Source of the DNA: Acidobacteriota bacterium
Lineage (GTDB): Bacteria; Pseudomonadota; Alphaproteobacteria; Caulobacterales; Hyphomonadaceae
Assembly: GCA_016712445.1 (NCBI GenBank)
Contig: JADJRB010000003.1
Coordinates: forward strand, 62,001-126,000
Direction of reading: 5' to 3'
DNA length: 64,000 nt
The notes below the pieces were generated by a model. The model saw nothing but the letters and a program-made list of their open reading frames with translations, was not told the DNA's origin and ran no database searches. Of the stretch, positions 8,746 through 16,212 are shown piece after piece. Position numbers and translations under genes: made by a program. The first letter of the stretch is position 1. Each line of letters begins with the position of its first letter.

Positions 8746-8799
8746 CCGCGCTAGATGGACCGCGCCGCGCCAGCGCGCAACGGGGACGGTGCGGTCAGT

Positions 8800-9186
8800 T
8801 CAGCGCAAGGCCAGCCAGACGAGACCGCCCGCCGCCGACAGCATCCCGAGCCAGGTGAGCACCATACCGCCTGCACGCAGCGGCAAGACGGTGCGGGACA
8901 AACCGATGGCGTGGGACACCCGGCCGAGCGTGAACACGGCGCCGACCGCATGGATGGCCCAGCCCGGCGCGCCCATCGACGCCAGTACGAAAAGAGCGAG
9001 CATCGTCACCGGAATGTATTCGGATGCGTTGCCATGCACCCGAGTGCGGATCTCGAGCTCGGAGTCCCCGCCCGTGCCAAGCGAGACGCGCGCACTCTGG
9101 CGGCGGCCGATCACCCGGAAAGACAGGTACCAGAGCAGGACAATGTTGGCGGCGATGTAGATCGCAGAAATCGCAACTGGGGTCAT
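8800..9186 (-). CDS. MAPEG family membrane protein
   Basis: A 128-residue integral membrane protein with four predicted hydrophobic segments and the MAPEG-type RxxxNxxEYxP motif (RVHGNASEYIPV near residues 48-59). The family includes glutathione-dependent enzymes of eicosanoid and drug metabolism in eukaryotes; bacterial members mostly have unknown substrates. The ATG follows a strong GGGAGG site. A rho-independent terminator lies just upstream (9205-9232), so this gene is probably transcribed separately from the gene to its right. Confidence 0.85.
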   Translation of the reverse strand: MTPVAISAIYIAANIVLLWYLSFRVIGRRQSARVSLGTGGDSELEIRTRVHGNASEYIPVTMLALFVLASMGAPGWAIHAVGAVFTLGRVSHAIGLSRTVLPLRAGGMVLTWLGMLSAAGGLVWLALR

Positions 9187-9204
9187 TTCAGGTTTCCTCC
9201 CATG

Positions 9205-9232
9205 AAAAGACCGCCGGAGTTTTCCGGCGGTC
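9205..9232 (-). terminator. Rho-independent terminator of the 91-residue membrane protein gene
   Basis: GACCGCCGGA and TCCGGCGGTC pair perfectly over 10 bp (9209-9218 with 9223-9232) around a four-base loop. Reading leftward on the minus strand the stem is followed by TTTT (9208-9205). It lies 33 nt after the stop of the gene at 9265-9540 and before the MAPEG start. Confidence 0.8.
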
Positions 9233-9264
9233 CTGAATTACTCACTTGCCCGTCAGGGCTGGCA

Positions 9265-9540
9265 CTACATGTCCCGGCGCGCGTCCGGGAGGCGGTCGTT
9301 GATGTCGTCGCGGATGTCCATCAGCGTGACGATCAGGCCGCAGATGATGCTGGCGGCAACCCAGCCGCCGAAGCTGAACACGGCGAAATCGGCGACCTGG
9401 GCAATCGGGCCAGACAGGCCCAGCAGCTCGCCGGTGAATTCACCCTTCTGGTAAATGCCGAGTGCGATGCCGGCCACGATGATGGCGATATAGGCCACAT
9501 ACACCATGATCCGGAAACTGTTGATGATAATGAACTTCAT
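9265..9540 (-). CDS. Small two-helix membrane protein of unknown function
   Basis: This 91-residue protein has two hydrophobic stretches, about residues 10-30 (IMVYVAYIAIIVAGIALGIY) and 48-72 (VADFAVFSFGGWVAASIICGLIVTL), and a charged C-terminal tail (DIRDDINDRLPDARRDM). I do not recognise the family. It has a GGGGATCC ribosome-site region before the ATG and its own downstream terminator, which argues that it is a real monocistronic gene. Confidence 0.75.
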   Translation of the reverse strand: MKFIIINSFRIMVYVAYIAIIVAGIALGIYQKGEFTGELLGLSGPIAQVADFAVFSFGGWVAASIICGLIVTLMDIRDDINDRLPDARRDM

Positions 9541-9645
9541 GAGGATCCCCTTCCTGGTTCCGTCCTGTTCTAGGCCGTGCGCCGGTGAGCGTCACGATAG
9601 TCGTGTCTGACTGCAAGCTCCGGGCTAGGCCCCGCCTGCTTGGCA

Positions 9646-9966
9646 TTATTCTCCCGAAGTCGCGGCGGCGCCGCAGGCTTCAAGGTCGTTGGTAACTGCT
9701 GAGAACGCAAGCAGATCCTCCACGGGAAGGCTGCTCATGTATTCCACCATGTCCCGCTTCTCGTGCCCTGCGGCCTTTGCGACCTTTTTGAACAGTTCGG
9801 GCGACAGGTTTTTCTCAAGAGCCGTCGCCACGCAATTGCAGGTTGCTTCGGCTTCGCCTTTCTCGATGCAGGTTGAAACGAGCGCCTGCTTGTCGGTTGG
9901 CCGGCCAAGGCCGCCGCACCCGGCCAGAGCCGTGCAGACCAGTGCAGCTATCGCAAGATTCCGCAT
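9646..9966 (-). CDS. Small lipoprotein of unknown function
   Basis: The 106-residue product begins with a short signal peptide ending in a lipobox (ALAGC, Cys at residue 16), so the mature protein should be lipid-anchored in the envelope. After the lipobox there are further Cys residues (STCIEKGEAEATCNCVA near 31-47, and EACGAA near the end) that could form disulfides. No domain is recognised with confidence. The spacing of the CxxxxxxxxxC-NC block resembles small exported alphaproteobacterial proteins of unknown role. Confidence 0.75.
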   Translation of the reverse strand: MRNLAIAALVCTALAGCGGLGRPTDKQALVSTCIEKGEAEATCNCVATALEKNLSPELFKKVAKAAGHEKRDMVEYMSSLPVEDLLAFSAVTNDLEACGAAATSGE

Positions 9967-10029
9967 GCGAACCCCTCTTTGAAACTCCCGGAGGCGAGTG
10001 CTGGCATGATTTCAGACGGCTGAAAAGCG

Positions 10030-10743
10030 CTATTCCCGGCGCAGGAGAACGTCCAGCTGGGGCCCCTTGCCCAGCTTGCGGGCGAAGGCCTCTTTCAAGG
10101 CGAGGCGGTCATAGTCCTCCGCCACCCAGTCAAGGAACGGCTTCCAGTGCGCCGGATCGCGGCCTGCATTGAAAGTCTCGTACTCGTCCAGAAACGCATC
10201 CAGCACGCCGGTCTTGCCGTGTTTGATGTGCAGGTACTTGCCGGAAAGCTGGGCGCGGGCCTCCTGGAACGGCACCCGTTCGCGCAGGAGCTTGTAGAGA
10301 ACTGCCATGATGCCGGCCCGGTCTGCGCCGGACTTGCAGTGCATCAGCGCCGGATACTCGATCCGCTCGAACAGGTCGCGGGCGGCGAAAACGGCCTCCC
10401 GGGTCGGCGGATCGCGCGAAAACACCTGGAAATCAATGACTTCCATGCCCGCCTTCTCGGCCGCTTCCTTCTCCAGCAGGTAATAGCCCTGCGTCGTCGG
10501 CCCCCGCAGGTTCAGGATCGTGCGGATGCCGCGTTCTTTTGCGTGCTCTGCGATCTGGCGGGGCGATGGCTGGTTGGAACGCCACATTTCCGGGGAGATC
10601 TGGTGCAGGTTGCGGAAACGCGCCCGCAGGAAGCCATGGTCGCCCCAGACCAGCTCCCGCCGCGCCCGCGCCCGCCCTGCGGGGGTCGCCAGATCGGCTG
10701 CCACATGCTTGCGGCGCTGTTTCTTGGACCGGATCTTGACCAT
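10030..10743 (-). CDS. Dual-specificity/tyrosine phosphatase-like protein
   Basis: This 237-residue protein carries a protein-tyrosine-phosphatase P-loop, HCKSGADRAG near residue 135, with the catalytic Cys and Arg of CxxxxxR. Upstream blocks SNQPSPRQIAEHAKERGIRTILNLRG fit the bacterial PTP-like family that includes inositol-phosphate and lipid phosphatases. The N-terminus is basic and Lys/Arg-rich. ATG 10743 is preferred to GTG 10752; AGGTG lies just upstream. It stands alone between a lipoprotein gene and a divergent DUF6249 gene, so context does not reveal the substrate. Confidence 0.82.
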   Translation of the reverse strand: MVKIRSKKQRRKHVAADLATPAGRARARRELVWGDHGFLRARFRNLHQISPEMWRSNQPSPRQIAEHAKERGIRTILNLRGPTTQGYYLLEKEAAEKAGMEVIDFQVFSRDPPTREAVFAARDLFERIEYPALMHCKSGADRAGIMAVLYKLLRERVPFQEARAQLSGKYLHIKHGKTGVLDAFLDEYETFNAGRDPAHWKPFLDWVAEDYDRLALKEAFARKLGKGPQLDVLLRRE

Positions 10744-10904
10744 GCCCCGCACCTAAGCGGCCCCGCCCGGTTGGGCAAGCGGCGCCGTGCGCCCGATCTG
10801 CAGCAAGAAATTTTCACCCAGCTGCATCCAGCAATGCCCCTGCCTGCATCTTACGGGCATGAACACCAGCAATTCCGCTGGAAAGCACTGAAACGGAGCC
10901 CCAG

Positions 10905-11279
10905 ATGGGTGAGGAAATCATCGTCCCAGTCACAATGTTCGGCATGGTTGTCGGCATTGTGTGGCTGGTCAGCTACTTCAACAGCCGCAAGCGCACGACC
11001 ATCCATGAGACGCTGCGCCATGCCATCGACAAGGGCCAGGAGCTCTCGCCGGCCCTCATGGACCGGATGTCCATGGTGACGGACCCGGTCCGGGCCGACC
11101 TGCGCCGCGGCGTGCTCTTCCTGGCCTTCGGCGCCGCCTTTGCGGTTCTCGGCACCTTGATCGGGATGGAAGAATCCGAAGCGATCACCCCGATGCTCGG
11201 CATCGCGACATTCCCGATTTTCATGGGCATCGCGTATATTGGCCTCTGGGCATTCAGCCGTGGCAAGCCGGAGGCCTGA
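10905..11279 (+). CDS. DUF6249-type membrane protein
   Basis: A 124-residue protein with an N-terminal helix (residues 4-25), a cytoplasmic charged segment (SRKRTTIHETLRHAIDKGQELSP), and two closely spaced helices (about 68-90 and 95-115). The layout matches DUF6249 proteins, which are commonly encoded next to ECF sigma factors; their function is unknown. It ends 31 nt before the sigma factor and reads the same way, so it is probably the first gene of that operon. Confidence 0.75.
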   Translation: MGEEIIVPVTMFGMVVGIVWLVSYFNSRKRTTIHETLRHAIDKGQELSPALMDRMSMVTDPVRADLRRGVLFLAFGAAFAVLGTLIGMEESEAITPMLGIATFPIFMGIAYIGLWAFSRGKPEA

Positions 11280-11310
11280 TCTCTGGCTGGTGGCCTCGGG
11301 AGGGCGAGAC

Positions 11311-11835
11311 ATGAGAAGTGATCCTGATCTCGCCCACTCCGCCGCACGAGGAAATGAGGCAGCGTTTGCCGAACTCGTGAAGCGGCACCAGGGAAAGGTG
11401 CGCGGGATGGCCCGCCGCCTGACCGGGTCCGAGGCTCAAGGCGATGACATCGCCCAGGTCACGTTCCTGACGGCATGGCAGAAAATCTCGACCTATGCCG
11501 GCGGAACGTTCAGCTCCTGGATCTGCACCATCTGCTGGCGGGAATTCCTGCAATGGCGCCGCCGGCAGAAGATGGAAATCGAGTTCGACGAGACGGCGGA
11601 GATCATCCCGTTCGATCGCTCGGCGGACCAGCACGAGATGCGGATGGACCTCACCCGCGCCCTCGAAACCCTCAGCGAAGCCCAGCGCGTCTGTGTGGTG
11701 CTGTGCGTCGCAACGGGGATGACCCACCAGGAGGCAGCCGATGTGACGGGCTGGCCCTTGGGAACCGTGAAGTCACACGTCCTGCGCGGGGTCGCCCTGC
11801 TACGGATGCGCCTTGAAAATGCCAACGTGGCGTGA
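11311..11835 (+). CDS. ECF-type RNA polymerase sigma factor
   Basis: The 174-residue protein has sigma region 2 at about residues 15-75 (AFAELVKRHQGKVRGMARR, then AQVTFLTAWQKISTY) and region 4 near 110-165 (LSEAQRVCVVLCVATGMTHQEAADVTGWPLGTVKSHVLRG, a helix-turn-helix). It would redirect RNA polymerase to a stress or envelope regulon. ATG 11311 is chosen because GGGAGG lies 8 nt upstream; longer readings overlap the preceding gene. The downstream membrane protein begins 13 nt later and is the likely regulator. No obvious target promoter can be assigned. Confidence 0.9.
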   Translation: MRSDPDLAHSAARGNEAAFAELVKRHQGKVRGMARRLTGSEAQGDDIAQVTFLTAWQKISTYAGGTFSSWICTICWREFLQWRRRQKMEIEFDETAEIIPFDRSADQHEMRMDLTRALETLSEAQRVCVVLCVATGMTHQEAADVTGWPLGTVKSHVLRGVALLRMRLENANVA

Positions 11836-11848
11836 TGGAGTGAGAAAC

Positions 11849-12220
11849 ATGCGTGAACAAGATGCCTACAAGGACCTCACTGACCTCTTCCGGGTCGAGG
11901 ACAACGCATTGGTCGCAGAACCCTTTACCCGTCAGGTGATGCACTCCGTGCGCCGGCAGAAGGCAATGCGCCGTCTGGTGGTGGGAAGCCTGGGCCTTGC
12001 CGGCGCCGCGATCGCCGCGATGCAGCTGCCCCAGTTGCTGGCCGAATGGGTGGGTGTGGACAAGACTGTCACCGAAGTGCTGACGACGGCCCCGACCGAA
12101 CTGAGCACCGCCGCCGTCAACCAGCTCAGCACCGCAGCGATGAGCAATCCGATGTGGCTGGCGATTGCAGCCGGCGCCGCGCTCTGCGTGTTCGCGGTCT
12201 CGGCCTTCGAACGGGCCTGA
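11849..12220 (+). CDS. Membrane protein following the sigma factor, possible anti-sigma factor
   Basis: The 123-residue product has a soluble N-terminus of about 45 residues and hydrophobic segments at about 48-68 and 100-120. A threonine/alanine-rich stretch with repeated LSTAAVNQLSTAAMS lies between them. Its position 13 nt after an ECF sigma gene suggests it binds the sigma factor at the membrane. It lacks the HxxxCxxC zinc anti-sigma motif, so this role is inference from context. GGAG lies 9 nt before the ATG. A strong terminator follows. Confidence 0.7.
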   Translation: MREQDAYKDLTDLFRVEDNALVAEPFTRQVMHSVRRQKAMRRLVVGSLGLAGAAIAAMQLPQLLAEWVGVDKTVTEVLTTAPTELSTAAVNQLSTAAMSNPMWLAIAAGAALCVFAVSAFERA

Positions 12221-12240
12221 CAGACCTCCTCACAAAAGAA

Positions 12241-12268
12241 AAAGGCCGGCTCGCGAGAGCCGGCCTTT
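12241..12268. terminator. Bidirectional rho-independent terminator
   Basis: AAAGGCCGGCTC (12241-12252) pairs perfectly with GAGCCGGCCTTT (12257-12268) around a GCGA loop. A-runs on the left and T-runs on the right allow it to end both the sigma-factor operon from the left and the convergent fasciclin gene from the right. Confidence 0.9.
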
Positions 12269-12289
12269 GCATTGTTGGGCTTAGCGGCG

Positions 12290-13888
12290 TTACTCCGCCG
12301 GCGTCTCCGGCAGGATCACGGCGTCAACCGCATAGACCACGCCGTTGCTGGCGAAGATGCCGTCGCCGACTGTGTGGACCGTGCCATCGACGTTCAGCGT
12401 GCCTTCGGTGCTGCCCATCAGGTTCAACGAAGTGTCCGCAAGCGTCTGAGCCTGTTGACCGGCGAGCGGGACTTCATCCGCCTTGACCGCGCCCGTCACC
12501 ACGTGGGCTTTCAGGATCTCGACAAGTTCCGGCTTGCCTTCTGCCGTCTTGAGGCGGGCGAGCGTTTCTTCAGGCAACGCAGCGAAGGCCTCGTTCGTCG
12601 GAGCGAAGACCGTGTACGGACCTTCCATGGCGAGATCGTCGTCCAGGCCAGCGATGCCGACCAGTTCGACCAGCGTGCTGAAGCGCGCATCGCCGGCGGC
12701 AATCTCTACCGCATTCTGGTCGATATCACCTTCAGCCGTCAGGCCTTCGGTTTCCGATTGCTCGGCCATCATCATGGTCTCGGCTTCTTCGGCAACGGTG
12801 GCGGCTTCATCTTCCATGGCCGGATCGACCGGCTCCATGGCGGCGTAGTCCTGCGGATCGGCCATCTGCTCGTCCGGAACCATGTCCGTTGCGGTCGAAG
12901 CATAGCTCTCCGTACCAACCGTGGTTTCCTCTTCTGGAATGACATCCGTCTCAGTCGAGGCGTAGGTTTCCGTGTCGGAGGTCATGGCGGAGGTGTCTGC
13001 TTGCGGCGCTGCTTCGGTCTCCGTCGAGGCATATGTCTCGGTGCTGACGGCGGTGTCTTCTTCCGGAACGATTTCGGTTTCGGTTTCGGCATAGGTTTCG
13101 ACAGGCGCCTCCGCCGTTTCGGTCGCCGCGTAGGCTTCGGTCTCGGCCCTCATCTCGGTCGAATTGTCTTCTTCCGGGATGACGTCTGTTTCAGTTGCGG
13201 CATAGCTCTCGGTGCCGGCCATCTCGCCGGATTCGGTCGATGCATAATCGTCGGCAGGTGCCGTGACGGTGTCAGTCGACACGTAGCTGTCCGTTTCCGG
13301 CGTGCTCTCCATCGAAGTTTCCGACGACGCGAAGCTTTCCGTCTCAGCGACGAAATCCATCGAAGCTATTTCCTCGGCGTCGTCATTCAGCTGCGCGAGC
13401 ATCAGGGCGTTGAGATCTTCCGTGGAATACTCCGCCGGCAGTTCGGCGACGTCGATGGGCGCCTCAACGGCGGCATCAGCGACTTCGGTCTCTTCCGTCA
13501 TCTCGGCCGACTCGGATTGCGCGATGTCGGTGTCGGCGGCGTCAGCTGCGATTTCCGTTTCAGCGACCGTTTCGGCTTCGTCCGTGGTCTGAGCCTGGAA
13601 CATTGGCTCTTCTTCGGCTTCGATCGCCGCTTCGGCCGCTTCAATTTCTTCTTCGGCGGCGACGGTGGCGGCGTCTTCGACTTCGGCTTCCGTTTCGGGC
13701 GCCATCGTCACCATTACATCAGTTTCAGACTCGACATCCGCGTCGACCGAGACATCGGCCGGGTCGACGGGGTCAACGATGACATTCTCGTCCGAGAGCG
13801 GATCGTTCGGGGGCACATTGGTGGATTGGGCGAGGACGGGCGCGGCCATCAGGGCGATAACGGCGCAGCTGGCAAAAAGATGTTTCAT
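12290..13888 (-). CDS. Secreted fasciclin (FAS1) domain protein with long acidic repeat region
   Basis: A Sec signal peptide (residues 1-20, ending APVLAQ) is followed by about 375 residues rich in Glu, Asp, Thr, Ser and Ala. In residues 21-400 I count one Arg (247) and no Lys, His, Cys or Trp. Residues 185-350 hold about ten imperfect repeats of the type ESYASTETDVIPEEE. Residues 392-532 form one FAS1 domain (YTVFAPTNEAFAALP, then ILKAHVVTG and VVYAVDAVILP), a fold used in adhesion. GGAG precedes the ATG by 10 nt. It is probably an exported or surface protein; its ligand is unknown. Confidence 0.9.
   Translation of the reverse strand: MKHLFASCAVIALMAAPVLAQSTNVPPNDPLSDENVIVDPVDPADVSVDADVESETDVMVTMAPETEAEVEDAATVAAEEEIEAAEAAIEAEEEPMFQAQTTDEAETVAETEIAADAADTDIAQSESAEMTEETEVADAAVEAPIDVAELPAEYSTEDLNALMLAQLNDDAEEIASMDFVAETESFASSETSMESTPETDSYVSTDTVTAPADDYASTESGEMAGTESYAATETDVIPEEDNSTEMRAETEAYAATETAEAPVETYAETETEIVPEEDTAVSTETYASTETEAAPQADTSAMTSDTETYASTETDVIPEEETTVGTESYASTATDMVPDEQMADPQDYAAMEPVDPAMEDEAATVAEEAETMMMAEQSETEGLTAEGDIDQNAVEIAAGDARFSTLVELVGIAGLDDDLAMEGPYTVFAPTNEAFAALPEETLARLKTAEGKPELVEILKAHVVTGAVKADEVPLAGQQAQTLADTSLNLMGSTEGTLNVDGTVHTVGDGIFASNGVVYAVDAVILPETPAE
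12840..13340 (-). repeat. Imperfect coding repeats, about ten units of YA[S/A]TET type
   Basis: Within the fasciclin gene, residues about 185-350 contain ESFASSETS, DSYVSTDTV, DDYASTESG, ESYAATETD, EAYAATETA, ETYAETETE, ETYASTETE, ETYASTETD, ESYASTATD and QDYAAMEPV, spaced 14 to 26 residues apart. A [VI][IV]PEE motif follows several units. The DNA repeats are diverged, so this is an old expansion rather than a recent slippage product. Confidence 0.8.
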
Positions 13889-14207
13889 GGCAGGCTCCGG
13901 AAAGGAGAGCGGGATTGCTCAAATCCTTAATCCCTTCTCAACACCGGTCGGACGTTTTCGTTCCGCAAGCGCGCCCGGCCAACATTGGGCAATGTTGTGA
14001 CCATTCGGTGGCGCGAGCCTTTTCGAGCCGCCGGGGAGGTGTGCGAGCAACATGCGACGCGTGCTGCCATTGGCGCTCAGTTCGCGCAAAGGCGCCCTGT
14101 TCTTCCTGAGAAACAGCGCAAACTGAACGGGCGGCGTTAACGGGTGCGCAAACCGAGTTCAGTAAACTTGTTAAGAATTTCTTACACTATGTAGAAGGTA
14201 AAACTCC
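13889..14207. promoter_or_regulatory. 319-bp divergent intergenic region with two palindromes
   Basis: This region separates the fasciclin gene (leftward) from the diguanylate cyclase gene (rightward) and must hold both promoters. AACATTGGGCAATGTT (13981-13996) is a perfect 7+2+7 palindrome. TAAGAATTTCTTA (14172-14184) is a perfect 6+1+6 palindrome, 23 nt before the cyclase ATG, where it could cover the promoter or the leader. I see no convincing open reading frame and no clear -35/-10 pair. Confidence 0.45.
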
Positions 14208-15275
14208 ATGCAGTCCGGGTCCACCGCGCGAACCGAAAATCCTCCGTCTGCGCCCGAAGCCTCTTCGCAAGTCGTTGTTCGCAATGCCGTCAAGGCATTC
14301 GAACTGATCGAGAAACATCGCGCGTTGCCGGATCCGAAGACCTACTCGGTCTGGTATGCCTTTGTTGCTGGTACTGACAGGGCCTTGGTAGACCGTGTTG
14401 ATCATATCCTTTCAACGAAGGAAAAACTTCCGCCCGAAGACGTGGACACAATCTACGAAGAGATGATCATTTCGCGGCCGAGCGAAACAGCACAGCGCGA
14501 TATCGGCGAAGCAATGGAAAAGGAGATCAAGGACGTTCTCCAGATCGTGCAGCAGAGTGTTCGCTCCAGCCACGACTTCCAGACGTCGCTGAACGCCATC
14601 GGCGCGACAATGCCGGCCGAATTGACCGGCGAGGAATTAAATGTGGTCTTCAACAAGCTGGTCGCCGAAAACCGGCGCATGGCAGCCAAAACCCTCGAAC
14701 TCCGCAAGGGCCTGTCGGAATCGCAGCGACAGATATCTTCGCTGAATACCGAACTGGAGGAGATCCAGCGTCAGCATATGCGCGATCCGCTGACGTCAAT
14801 CGCCAATCGGCGCGCCTTCGACAAGCGCCTGTCCGAACAGATTGAACTGGCCAAACGAGGCGGACCGGGTTTCTGCCTGGCGTTGGCGGATATCGACAAG
14901 TTCAAGAACATCAATGACACGCATGGTCATCAGGCCGGGGATCAGGTGCTCAAGTCTTTCGCGCACCTTGTGTCGCAGAACATCAAGGGACAGGACATGG
15001 TGGCCCGTATCGGCGGAGAAGAGTTCGCCATCATCCTTCCGCAGACCGATGTTGTTGCGGCCCACAATCTACTCATAAAGATCAAGCATAGTCTGAAGAG
15101 CTCATATATACTGATCGGAGAGAGGGGAGAGAAGGTCACCGGCGTCACGGCTTCTTTCGGAATCGCCCTGTTTGAATCCGGAATGACCACCACCGATCTC
15201 ATCGGAGCGGCCGACAGCTATCTCTACGAAGCAAAGAACGCGGGCCGCGACCGGGTGAAGGCAAAAGGTCTTTGA
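14208..15275 (+). CDS. Diguanylate cyclase (GGDEF domain)
   Basis: This 355-residue protein would make cyclic di-GMP from two GTP. The catalytic domain spans about residues 190-350 with DPLTSIANRRAF and the active-site loop GGEEF near residue 269. The inhibitory I-site position reads KGQD in place of RxxD, so product inhibition may be weak. The N-terminal half lacks membrane segments; residues 25-100 hold a helical region (SVWYAFVAG...) seen in other cytoplasmic GGDEF proteins, and residues 145-185 look like a coiled coil. No EAL domain is present. AAGG lies upstream of the ATG. It is a single-gene unit. Confidence 0.92.
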   Translation: MQSGSTARTENPPSAPEASSQVVVRNAVKAFELIEKHRALPDPKTYSVWYAFVAGTDRALVDRVDHILSTKEKLPPEDVDTIYEEMIISRPSETAQRDIGEAMEKEIKDVLQIVQQSVRSSHDFQTSLNAIGATMPAELTGEELNVVFNKLVAENRRMAAKTLELRKGLSESQRQISSLNTELEEIQRQHMRDPLTSIANRRAFDKRLSEQIELAKRGGPGFCLALADIDKFKNINDTHGHQAGDQVLKSFAHLVSQNIKGQDMVARIGGEEFAIILPQTDVVAAHNLLIKIKHSLKSSYILIGERGEKVTGVTASFGIALFESGMTTTDLIGAADSYLYEAKNAGRDRVKAKGL

Positions 15276-15309
15276 TAGCGCGTGTTGCCGCAGGTATTTC
15301 GAGCGTCTG

Positions 15310-15885
15310 TCAGGCGTTCCGCCAGCCCATCCCTTCCAGCAACATGCGTGTCTCGTAAAGCGGCAGGCCGACGATGGCGGTGTAGCTGCCGTTGATAGAC
15401 GTCACGAAGCCGCCCGCCATGCCCTGGATGCCATAGCCGCCGGCCTTGCCTTTCCATTCGCCGCTCGCGACGTAGGTGGTAATTTCGCCCTCGGTCAGCC
15501 GCTTCATCTTCACCCGCGCAAGCACAGTCCGAGCGGCAATGCGACCATCCGGAGCGCGCACCGCCACGCCGGTGATGCACTGGTGCGACCGACCGGAGAG
15601 CAGGCGCAGGAAGGCTTCAGCTTCCGGAGCGTCGGCCGCCTTCTCGAGATTTCGCTGACCGAGGGCCACGACCGTATCGGCCGCCAGAACAAACCCGGCT
15701 TCGGTGCAGGCAGCGGCCTTCTCGCGCGCCAGCCGTTCGGCCAGGGCGCGCGGCGCCTCGTCCTTTCTGCGGGTCTCGTCGATGTCGGTGGGCGCAACCT
15801 TGTCGGGTACGATGCCGACCTGCGCGAGGAGTTCCAGGCGCCGGGGGCTCGCGCTCGCGAGGATGAGCGGCGGGCGGCCCGGCAT
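15310..15885 (-). CDS. maf: Maf family nucleoside triphosphate pyrophosphatase
   Basis: Maf proteins hydrolyse non-canonical or excess nucleoside triphosphates to monophosphates. The 191-residue length is normal. The N-terminal SASPRR substrate-binding motif (residues 11-16), the DIDE stretch near 34-37, the REKA block and the catalytic LAADTVV near 67-73 are all present. It begins 6 nt after infA, as in many Alphaproteobacteria, and the two are likely co-transcribed. Which subfamily substrate is preferred (dTTP/UTP or m7GTP) cannot be told here. Confidence 0.92.
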   Translation of the reverse strand: MPGRPPLILASASPRRLELLAQVGIVPDKVAPTDIDETRRKDEAPRALAERLAREKAAACTEAGFVLAADTVVALGQRNLEKAADAPEAEAFLRLLSGRSHQCITGVAVRAPDGRIAARTVLARVKMKRLTEGEITTYVASGEWKGKAGGYGIQGMAGGFVTSINGSYTAIVGLPLYETRMLLEGMGWRNA

Positions 15886-15891
15886 GCCGGC

Positions 15892-16110
15892 TTACTTGAA
15901 GCGGTAGGTGATACGGCCCTTGGTCAGGTCGTAGGGAGTCATTTCAACCATGACCTTGTCACCGGCCAGCACCCGGATGCGGTTCTTGCGCATCTTGCCG
16001 GCGGTGTGCCCGATGATTTCGTGATCGTTCTCAAGTTTCACGCGGAACGTCGCGTTCGGCAGCAGTTCCACTACCGTACCCTCAAATTCGATGAGTTCTT
16101 CTTTCGACAT
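15892..16110 (-). CDS. infA: Translation initiation factor IF-1
   Basis: The 72-residue product is an almost textbook IF-1, a single S1/OB-fold domain that binds the ribosomal A site during initiation. Conserved features include EFEGTVVELLPNATFRVKLEN, the GKMRKNRIRVLAGDKV block and the C-terminal LTKGRITYRFK. GGAGAGC lies just upstream of the ATG. It precedes maf by 6 nt. Confidence 0.97.
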   Translation of the reverse strand: MSKEELIEFEGTVVELLPNATFRVKLENDHEIIGHTAGKMRKNRIRVLAGDKVMVEMTPYDLTKGRITYRFK

Positions 16111-16212
16111 GCTCTCTCCAGCTGACAGGCGATTTGCCCCGCATTCGTCAATCAGGGCTGCGCCATACAGGCTTGAAGGGATTCCGGCAAGCGCGAGGGG
16201 GAGTCGGGCCCT

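Noticed and set aside
12840..13340. CRISPR-like array
   Set aside because: The repeats are imperfect, in frame, and encode an acidic protein; there are no identical direct repeats with unique spacers and no cas genes.
12272..13930. 552-codon open frame antisense to the fasciclin gene
   Set aside because: It mirrors the codon bias of the acidic repeat gene. The product is Gly/Phe/Arg-rich without any motif, while the minus strand has a signal peptide, repeats and a FAS1 domain.
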